From assembly GCA_947471745.1 (NCBI GenBank), contig CANJKZ010000768.1:1565501-1629500 (forward strand): DNA of 64,000 nucleotides. Reading direction: 5' to 3'. The notes beneath the pieces are model-generated. The model had not been told where the DNA came from. It saw only the letters and a program-made list of their open reading frames with translations, and did no database searches. Below, one piece after another: positions 46,287-54,746 of the stretch. Each line of letters starts with the position of its first letter. Positions within the stretch are counted from its first letter, which is position 1. The DNA is from Closterium sp. Naga37s-1. Its lineage: Eukaryota; Streptophyta; Zygnematophyceae; Desmidiales; Closteriaceae. The position numbers and the translations under genes were made by a program.

Positions 46287-46557
46287 CGAACTAAAGCGAA
46301 GCAACAGCGAGTCAACCAAAGCGGTTGACAGAAAAGACAGCAGCAAGAGGTAAAGTGAGGGTCAAAGGTCAGCGACATTTGACTCGCCGAAAGCAGCGCG
46401 ACAGCAAGGACACATAACTGACTCGTTACCCGAGTCGTCGCTGTATCGAACCGCAACAGCAGTTACAGTTAGTTAAACTTTTCATATTCCTTGTAATCAT
46501 ATAAAAGCTTGTATCTCTTTGTTATTATCAACTTATCTTGTTCTCACATACCAGTGC
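46287..46557 (+). repeat. Copia-3 3' LTR, first surviving part
   Basis: It corresponds to about 41,158-41,434 of the 5' LTR. It ends in AGTGC, the left TSD of the TRIM array (46,553-46,557). Confidence 0.88.
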
Positions 46558-47373
46558 TGTCAGAATCCCAACCACTAGACCATTGGGATAAAAGGGCTTG
46601 TTAAGTAGCGGGTCAGAGTGCGCCCATAACCCCCCAGGCAAACGCGCCTGTAACCCCCCTAGGATCAATTGGGCATCCACAGTGCAGATCTACTGACACC
46701 CCCCCACACTGGGAGGCCCAGGACTGAGCACAGCGGCAACGGCCTACATGTGCATACACCGGGATTCGAACCCGAGACCGCTCTGACACCATGTCAGAAT
46801 CCCAGCCACTAGACCACTGGGATAAAAGGGCTTGTTAAGTAGCGGGTCAGAGTGCGCCCATAACCCCCCAGGCGAACGCGCCTGTAACCCCCCTAGGATC
46901 AATCGGGCATCCACAGTGCAGATCTACTGACACCCCCCCACACTGGGAGGCCCAGGTTTTAGCACAGCGGCAACGGCCTACACGTGCATACACCGGGATT
47001 CGAACCCGAGACCACTCTGACACCATGTCAGAATCCCAGTCACTAGACCATTGGGATAGAAGGGCTTGTTTAAGTAGCGGGTCAGTGCGCCCATAACCCC
47101 CCAGGCCAGCGTGCCTGTAACCCTTCCCTAGGATCAATCGGGGATCACCAGTGGACCTCTGACACCCCCCCGCACTGGGATGCCCGAAGTGCATACACCG
47201 GGATTCGAACCCGAGACCTTCGCTCTGATAACATGTCAGAATCCCAACCACTAGACCATTGGGATAAAAGGGCTTGTTTAAGTAGCGGGTGAGTGCGCCC
47301 ATAACCCCCCAGGCGAATGCGCCTGTAACCCCCCTAGGATCAATCGGGCATCCACAGTGCAGATCTACTGACA
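46558..47373 (-). mobile_element. TRIM-1, tandem four-LTR miniature retrotransposon with tRNA-like core
   Basis: This is a non-coding LTR element read on the - strand. It has four LTRs (46,558-46,698; 46,792-46,932; 47,026-47,164; 47,234-47,373; 139-141 bp) and three internal regions (93, 93 and 69 bp). The whole array is flanked by one 5-bp duplication AGTGC (46,553-46,557 and 47,374-47,378), so it behaves as a single insertion. In element sense each LTR runs TGTCAGTAGATC...TTCTGACA. The internal region starts with PBS TGGT-TCAGAGC (TGGTGTCAGAGC in two copies, a further variant in the third; TGGTATCAGAGC in TRIM-2). It ends with a G-rich tract (GTGTGGGGGGG) before the next LTR. Across LTR end and PBS the sequence resembles tRNA-Glu, with an A box (TGGTCTAGTGG) and B box (GGTTCGAATCC) 44 nt apart. 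Confidence 0.9.
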
Positions 47374-47477
47374 AGTGCAAGGTGGTTCAATCAGTTCACT
47401 ATTACGCTTCCGCTAATACATCACTACTCTGGGTCTTTAGTCTTGAAACGATCCTAAGGGCTTTTCTCAGCCCAACA
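47374..47477 (+). repeat. Copia-3 3' LTR, second part
   Basis: It continues the LTR after the TRIM from AGTGCAAGG and ends CAGCCCAACA, matching 41,430-41,539. Confidence 0.9.
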
Positions 47478-47687
47478 ACCCGAAGGTCAACAGTCGAAGA
47501 CAGTCAACGGTCGTGACTCTTGACCGTCCAGTAACCGCACGGTAGTTACGCGCTGCAACATGGTAACTGTCGAGAAGAGCAATAGTCGGTTACTGTATCA
47601 ATGCAATACAGTTAATAAGGGAATGTACCCCTCAGAGTACATGGCTAGCTAGCTTGCTATTTATATCCTTGTACTTCTATCTTATAG
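47478..47687 (+). repeat. LTR fragment of Copia-4 type, inverted relative to Copia-4
   Basis: It reads ACCCGAAGGTCAACAGTCG... to TTCTATCTTATAG, the sense strand of the LTR whose complete copy is at 53,669-54,113 in the opposite orientation (matching 53,79x-53,983). It starts and ends inside the LTR. On its left it abuts the end of Copia-3, on its right the truncated RNase H of Copia-4. It marks a rearrangement. Confidence 0.75.
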
Positions 47688-50600
47688 TAGCGCCGGGCTT
47701 GTTCGCGATCTTGATCGCGCTCTGGTTGTCGCAGAGTAACGTGAAGTGCCCGTTCATCGTTACTTTCGCTTCCTGCAGGAGCTCCATTAGGTACAATCCT
47801 TCGCGAACAGCTGCGCTGGCGGCGATGAATTCTGCTTCGGCTGACGAAAGGGCGATGAGTTCCTGCTTCTGAGAGTTCCATGAGATGAGCCCAGCAGGTT
47901 GAAGTTGAAAATTGAATCCTGTGCGGGAGCGTCTGTTGTCAACATCTCCCGCATGGTCAGCGTCTACGTAGCCGTGCAGCTGCAGAGTAGCCGTTAAGTT
48001 AGCTTCGTAGGTGAGGCCGATGTCGGGAGTAGAGATGAAGTATTGAAGTGCGCGGCGTAGATCCTGTAGATTCTCCCCTTCAGGACGCTTCATGTACTGA
48101 GGGAGCTGGCTTGCGACGTAGGAGAGGTCGGGCCGGCACGTGACGGCGGCGAACAGGAGGCACCCGAGCTGCTGCTGATAGAGCCGATGATCCTCGAGAG
48201 AGAGAGGCGTGGTGTCTGGTTCGTGGTTAGCAGGAGGAGTGCGAAAGGGGGTGGAGAGGTTGATGGGTGCGATGCCGAATTTCTTAGCGAGTGTTTCGGC
48301 ATATTTGGCAGCAGAGAGGTGAATGGAGGAGGCAGACTGGGTGATGTTGAGCCCCAGGAATTGAGTGACGTCGTGGTTGACAGTGACCTCAAGCTGCTCC
48401 TTAATATCCGCTTCGAACTGGTCCAGCAGCTCCGTGTCGTCGCCGGTGTAGAGGAGGTCGTCGACGTAGGCAACGAGAAGGATAAATTTGCCGCGCGACT
48501 CTTTCCTGTACATGCCGAGGTCGTGTGGCAGCTGTTGGAAGCCGAGCTTCGTGAGCACAGTGTGCAGGTACTGTTGTCACAGGCGAGGTGCTTGCTTAAT
48601 CCCGTAGAGGGATTTCTGGAGCAGGCAGACGGCGCCGTCGTTCTCTTCGAAGGCGTGTGGCTGCTCGACGAAGATGATTGCGTCGACCGGAGCGTACAAG
48701 AATGCACTGCCGACATCGATTTGACGGAGCGGGCGCTGTTTGACGAGGATTCGCACTGAGGTCTGCCGTCCGACTGGTGCGTAGGTAAGGTCGAAATCCA
48801 CCATGTGAGTTTGCTCGAAGCCGCGCACCACCCATCGCGCTTTGTATTTGTCGATGGAGCCGTCCGCTAGTGTCTTGATGCGGAACACCCATTTTCCGCT
48901 GAGGATTTTTCTCCCCCTCGCAGATGTCCGGGGAACGAGTTTCCAGGTTCCACGACCTTTGAGCGACGCGATCTCCTTGGCCATGGCTGCCTTCCACTTC
49001 TCACTGTCGGGGCCGGAGAGAGCTTGGCGAACAGTGGTGGGTTCCTTGGGGGAGGTGTGGTGAACAACGACGGCGAGCCCAAGGATGCGGAGACCAGTTT
49101 CGTTGGTCTTTTCGTAGTGCAGGCGATCGTAGTCGTCGTCACTTTCGTTGCCAGGCCGGATGGAGTCTTGCGAGGTGTTTGGCGGTGGTAACGCGGCATC
49201 TGGTGACTGGCGGGCGTCGCTGTTGAAGTTATGGGCTTCGCGAGTTGTATCATCGGGATCAGGTTGGTGTAGAGGGATGAAGATTGGAGTCTGGAACGGG
49301 CCTGTAAGGGGGATGTTGGGTGCGCTGTCAAATTGGGTAACATTTGCTGCATCCACATCTTCCGCCAGGTCAGCTTCATTATGTGGAGTGGCGAAGCTGC
49401 GGTGTCCCTCGAAAACCCTTTCCGGTGCCCTGTCAGCTTCGCGGTGTTCGTTGAACAGTGGCAGAGTCAGCTTCTCGTAGTGCAGTCACGTGATTTCGTC
49501 ACCTCGTGTGTCACGTAGTCCAGCACGATCCACGCTTTGTATTATTTTTCAATGCCTAGGTGGATGCCCCAGCGATCCCGGTCAGAAAATTTTCCCGTTC
49601 TTGTCGTGTGTGGTTTGTACTGTACCATGCAGCCGAACACCCGAAGCAGGCGCGTGTCTGCTTTTCTGCCCGTCCACGCCCTGTAAGGAGAGTTTTTGTT
49701 CTCGAGGCTTCGGGAGGACAGCAAGTTGTGTAGCCAGACTGCGTGGTTCATGGCGAACGGCCAGTACCGAGTTGGGATGGCCGACTGCTTCATCAGGGCC
49801 CTCATCCTGGTGGCAAGGCTCCTATTTGTCCGTTCTGCTACTCCTTGCTGCTCGTGAGCATAGGGCAGGGATTCCAGGTGCTCAATCCCTTTCTTCCTGA
49901 AGAGCTCCTTGAACTCGTCTGAGAAGAACTCCAGGGCTCCGTCTGTCTGCCAGCTTTTTAGCTTAAGTCCCGATTGTCATTCAGCTCGCTTCATCCACGC
50001 GATGAAGCATTCGAAAGCGAGTGATCTGCAGTCGGTATTGACGGCCCAGACGTGGCGAGTGCTTGCGTCGATGAAGGTCAGCGTGTAGTATTCGCCATCG
50101 AGCCCTTCCTCTGTCAAGCACATAAAGTCGCTGTAGACCTTCTCGAGCGGTTTGTAGCATTCGTAGCCGGGCGATAAGTCGGGGAAGGGCTTGTGGGCGA
50201 GCGATGCGGCAGGACACACTGTGCAGGGCGGTTCTTCGGAGTCTGCGGTGAGGGAACCTCCGCGGGGAAGGAGCAGTGCTCCGTCGTCAAGGACGCCAGC
50301 CCGCAGAGAGTTCTTGAGTGTTATGTGAGAGGGGTGCCCGAGCCGTTGATGCCAGATTTCTGGTTCCGCGCGATAGCCGACTGTTTTCTGATAATATTTG
50401 TGTCTTGCTGCTTCGTCGTTTGCCTCCCCTTCAGGTCCTGCATCGGCGGCGAACGCGTGAATTGACTTTCGTTCCAGAAGCGCGTGAGGAATACCGATGA
50501 TGTCGTCGGTGTCGCCGGCGTCGACTTGGTCTCCGGTAACAAGCAGGCACTGGTTGGGCAAGTCGCGAACTGGTAGTCCCTTCATGGGAATTCGGAAGTA

Positions 50601-53563
50601 GTTGTACTCGGCCCCGATGACTTCAATCTCCTGTGGACCTTGTTCTGGTGGCGGCGGTTCTTCGGTAGGTTCCGGTAGTTCAGCTGCCTCGCCGAAGAGT
50701 TCGTAAGTCACTTCTTCCTCTGACTCCTCTTGCATTGGTTCTGGTGTGTCAGGAGCGTATTGATCAGGGAGAGGAGGTCCGCCCCAGCTGGTGCCGCGCG
50801 TTGCCCAATAGGGATCGATTGCCACGATTTCTGCTGAGGGAAGTCCCGGAGCTTCGGGATAGGCAGGAGCAGCTTGCCCCCATCCTCCTTCGCTTGTTGA
50901 AGTTCCCCAGCCACCTCCGGTTCCCCAGCCGCCTCCGGTGTCGGCGCCAGCATCTGTTGGAGCAGTGGCGTCGCCTCCAGATGCCGAGATGGTGTCCCGC
51001 CCTTCTGCCGCTGCCTCTTCTGGCGTTAGAACTTCTCCCAGGGGACCAAGTGCAGGGCCGGGACTGCCTGATCGAGATCCAGTTTTCTCGCTTTCTTCAG
51101 TGACTGGCTCCGTAGGTGCTGACGTGCCGCTGTCTTCTTCCATTGTTGCAGGTCCAGTTTCAGCTGGGTTGGAGGTTGAGGCAGTCGGAACGGCACGCAG
51201 TCGCAGAAGGCCATCCGAGGCGGGACGCTGAAGATCCATTTCGGTGGGATGTGACCAAGTCGGTGTCTCTGAAGGAGTCGTCTTCAGGAGCAAGGTGCGG
51301 TGAGAATCGCCGGTGGTGCCTTGCGCTGAGAACTGCAGTACGAAGACCCCGTCGTTATCAACTGCCTTGCCGATGTAAGTGTTGTTATAAATGAGTTCGA
51401 AGGTCTTGTCTTTGCGATTGCTTCGAATGTCGACTCCGCACCGCATGAGCTGTGCCGAGGAAAGCAGGTTGTACCGCAGATCTGGAGCGACAAGCACGTC
51501 ACCGATGTGAATCGTGAATCTTGTATCGTCAGATTCAAGGAATATTTCACCGATGTCGTATGCTTTGACTGTGCCGTTGTTTGCTACCGTGATCTCGCAG
51601 GGTCGGCGCATGCGTTTGGAGTTGCTGATGAACGTTGGCGATCCCACCATGTGCTGTCCGCAGCAGCTGTCCAGGTACCAGGTGTTAATATGCTCGCGGC
51701 TCTGTCGCGCGATGTTGGCAATTTTTGGTGTAACCACGCGGTCCTTTTCGCCGGTGTATGGCGAGAGAGCGAAGTATCTGTTCGCCGAAATACTGGGAGG
51801 TGATTCCGGCGTCGGAGGTGGCAACTCGAAGTCAGGTGGGTACCTTTGCGGGGAATTGATCCAGGTAGAGACGGTGGGATCGTTATCTTGCCTGGGTGCA
51901 ACAGGGTCAATGGGATCGTCAAACGCGAATGTTACCCGATCGTAGTAGCGAAAACCTCTGTTGCAGTGAGCCATGCAACTCATAATTGTCCCTTTGCCTT
52001 TGTCCTTGGTCGTAATGCGTGCAGGTGTCTGCGAGGTGCTTGCGACGGAGGGAGGCGATACGGTGGTTGTTGCGGCGGAAGAGGTTGAAGCCGTTGGGGG
52101 TTGAAGACTCGAGGGGTTATTGCGTCTTTCGTCGGCTGCCTTTCGCTTGTAGCACCGATCAATAGTGTGCCCAGGCTTCTTCCAGTACTTGCAGAATGTT
52201 CCTTTCTTTCCGTGCTGCTCCCCTTCAGTTGCTCCAACGTAGAAGACTAATTTCTCCCGCTTGGTGTTCTTCTCGTTGTACAGGTCGATCTCCTTTTGTT
52301 CAGAGAGAAGTGTGGTGCACAGGGCAGATTCGGAGACGGCTGCTCGAGCGCGGGGCAAAGATTGGCATTGACGCCAGTCGGGTCCGAGGCCGGAGAGGAC
52401 CATTGAGACGAACATGTCGTCAGGAACGGATCCGCCGCGTTTCTTGATGTGGTCGCGCAGATTGCGGCACCGGTTGATATGTGGTCCCGCTTTCTCCCCT
52501 TGATGCATTTTGACTGATGTAAGTTGGCTGAGAAGGCGACTCATCGTGACTGGATCTGTTGCCATGTATGAGTTGCGCAGGTGCTCCCAAGAGGCGTACG
52601 CGGGCGCCCACTCTGATTTGTAGGAGCGAATGCCAAGTTGTTCGTCGGGGGAGAGATTTCGGAGCAGAGTGGTGTACGCGAGAAGAGATTTGTGGTAGTA
52701 TTGGTTCTTCTCTTGGATGGTGCCTTCCGTTGGAAACGGTAAGCTCCCGTCGTAGTACATCCAAATTTGCGCAGTTGTCGCGAGGAGCTCAAATTCGAAG
52801 CTCCAAGTGTAGAAGTTGTCAGAATCCCAACCACTAGACCATTGGGATAAAAGAGCTTGTTAAGTAGCGGGTCAGTGCGCCCATAACCCCCCAGGCGAAC
52901 GCGCCTGTAACCCCCCTAGGATCAATCGGGCATCCACAGTGCAGATCTACTGAGACCCCCCCACACTGGGAGGCCCAGGACTGAGCACAGCGGCAACGGC
53001 CTACATGTGCATACACCGGGATTCGAACCCGAGACCGCTCTGATACCATGTCAGAATCCCAACCACTAGACCATTGGGATAAAAGAGCTTGTTAAGTAGC
53101 GGGTCAGTGCGCCCATAACCCCCCAGGCGAACGCGCCTGTAACCCCTCGTAGGATCAATCGGGCATCCACAGTGCAGATCTACTGAGAGAAGTCCTTTCC
53201 GTCGAAAGGAACTGATGTTTTCAGCTTTGATGTCAGAACGAATTTTGTCTGCATTGTTGCAATCGTATCTGAATGTGCGCGTTGTTGACTGTCTTGCGCA
53301 GGAGTTGAAGCTTGACGGTTGTCAAACGTGAATGACCTCTCGGAGTTGACGCGGCGGTCTTCTCCTGGGAGAGGAAGTCCAGCGACGCCACGTGCATAAC
53401 TTGAGCCATCTACGCTCATCGCCTGATGGCTCTCAAGAGCGTTGATGCGGGCGACCAGCTGCTCAACGAGAGCAGCGCTGATGGAGGTCACCGCAGATGG
53501 TGCAGTGGGTGTTGCTGATGGTGGGCCCGGGGAGTCTGCAGTGACTTTTCCTTCTGGAGCCAT
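47688..53563 (-). pseudogene. Copia-4 gag-pol, broken
   Basis: Gag starts at 53,563 (MAPEGKVTAD) and is interrupted after FDGKDF by TRIM-2 (52,817-53,188). It resumes at YTWSFEFEL without loss. A 927-codon open stretch (52,760-49,977) covers gag, a damaged knuckle (CKYW in place of CX2C), protease LDSCCGQHM, a Pro/Glu/Gly-rich spacer and the integrase start. TGA at 49,977-49,979 interrupts AE-QSG. Further breaks fall at 49,540 and between 49,540 and 49,380. RT continues 49,356-48,580, then TGA at 48,577-48,579 where Copia-3 has TGG (RLWQQY). YVDDLLYTGDD and the RNase H part (VDADHAGDVDNRRSRTG) follow. The protein is nearest to Copia-3 among the elements here. Confidence 0.9.
52817..53188 (-). 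mobile_element. TRIM-2, simple two-LTR miniature retrotransposon
   Basis: LTRs are 52,817-52,955 (139 bp) and 53,049-53,188 (140 bp), with an internal region of 93 bp. The target duplication is GAAGT (52,812-52,816 and 53,189-53,193). The PBS in element sense is TGGTATCAGAGC, an exact match to the common initiator tRNA-Met PBS. Both LTRs share a terminal change (TGAGA instead of TGACA on the + strand), suggesting it was already in the template. Discounting the insertion restores the gag frame of Copia-4 exactly. It has the same tRNA-Glu-like A/B box layout as TRIM-1. Confidence 0.93.
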
Positions 53564-53668
53564 AGTTATGCAGAGTCTTTGATGCTGTAATGAATAATTT
53601 ATAGAGAGATTGTTCTAGCAAGAACAAGAGCTTGGCAGGCCTTATAATCCACTCTAGCTCTCATACCA

Positions 53669-54113
53669 TGATGTTATTACTAAAGGATCGTAGTAGATAG
53701 GATAAGGATGCCAAGTGTAAAGGAAAGAACAGAAAGTCTCTGTAATGACCTTGTTGGTGAACTGAAAGAGAACAAGATGATTATAAGATAGAAGTACAGG
53801 GATATAAATAGCCATGTACTCTGAAGGGTACATTCCCTTATTAACTGAATTACATTGCTACAGTAACGCGCGACTATTGCCATTCTAGACAGTTACCATG
53901 TTGCACTTCGCAACTGCCTTGTGCGGTTACTTGGCAGTCAAGGGTCACGACCGTTGACTGTCTTCGACTGTTGACCTTCGGGTGACCCTCGACCTTCCGT
54001 GTGCTCTATATGAGCTAGTGCGGTACTGGTACAAGCCTCTGCTTCGCTATGAGGAGACGCGACAGTGGAGAGCCTTCGGGAATGCTTATAATAACCTTTC
54101 GGTTATTCCAACA
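53669..54113 (-). repeat. Copia-4 5' LTR (445 bp)
   Basis: In element sense it runs TGTTGGAATAACCGAAAGG...ATAACATCA. Its start is shared with the Copia-3 LTR; the rest is diverged. A TATTTATATCC TATA-like motif is near the middle. Confidence 0.85.
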
Positions 54114-54746
54114 CTCTTAACCTTAGCAGACTTATTCTATCCACTTCGATTCTTTGGTTACATCAGCAAACTTTTCAGTAGCGGGTCTAAATTGTCCCGA
54201 TATATGGTGGTCCTTACGAGCTCCTTGTTCATGCGCTCTAAGTTTGACATGCCCGAGAAGTGGAAGGAATGATACTGTAAATCTTGCTGATGTTTACTTT
54301 AGCAGGAAATTTCGAGGCTCTCACCTACGTTTTCGCGCTACCACACCTGTTGAAGCCTTGCCGAGCCTCGCCTAACTCGAGTCTACCCTACTCGTATCCT
54401 CGTTTTAAACATTCATAGCAAATTCTGTAGTTTTAATGCATTTCAGTTCAGTTGTGAAACCCGCATACTCATGCACGGCGTTTTTGTGCCGTGGGTTTGT
54501 CGTCTGCTCCGTCCCTGTATGTTGACCTTTCGATGCTGAACAGCAGCGGATGTGAAACGCCAGTCCCTTCTCGCCAGGGCGCATCGCTGCTCCTTGTGCG
54601 CGCGCGCGAGAGAGAGCGTGGACTCTCGATAGCAGGGTTGGGTTGACGCATGCAACTGCAGGTGTGAAGTTCCGCTTCCTTATTCCCCGCCAGTGTGCGC
54701 GCAGACTCGATAGCAGGTTGGCGCGGAGAACACCAAGCGGGCGACG
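54114..54746. other. Intergenic, upstream of the HAKAI gene
   Basis: No gene is recognised. A GC/GA dinucleotide run (CGCGCGCGAGAGAGAG) lies near 54,600. The last 100-200 bp are GC-rich and are probably the HAKAI promoter and 5' UTR. Confidence 0.4.

Larger units (their letters stand above)
40968..47477 (+). mobile_element. Copia-3, decayed longer-LTR copia element
   Basis: This second copia lineage lies on the + strand. The 5' LTR is 40,968-41,539 (572 bp, TGTTGG...CCAACA). The 3' LTR is truncated at its start (46,287-46,557 and 47,374-47,477) and is interrupted by a tandem TRIM. The RNase H end and about the first 190 bp of the 3' LTR have been deleted together, the junction falling at GCGAACTAAAG. 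Coding is damaged. No target duplication can be matched, since the right flank is rearranged. Confidence 0.88.
47688..54113 (-). mobile_element. Copia-4, decayed copia element, 3' end lost
   Basis: It is related to Copia-3 but in opposite orientation. The 5' LTR is at 53,669-54,113 and PBS-like TGGTATGAGAGC is at 53,657-53,668. The coding region descends from ATG 53,563 to about 47,688, where RNase H is cut off after NKPGA by the inverted LTR fragment. TRIM-2 lies in its gag. The 3' LTR is missing and no TSD can be paired. Confidence 0.88.

Noticed and set aside
27759-49979. In-frame TAG/TAA in otherwise good copia frames as a sign of a code where these encode Gln, as in some ulvophyte algae
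   Set aside because: The intact Copia-1 frame (1953 codons, rich in Gln) uses no TAG or TAA, the stops occur only in elements that also have frameshifts, and TGA stops occur too. Mutational decay explains all of them.
46741-53060. Functional tRNA genes at the GGTTCGAATCC sites
   Set aside because: The acceptor ends do not pair, the base at position 33 is not T, and every copy lies at an LTR/PBS boundary of a TRIM. It is tRNA-like, not a tRNA gene.
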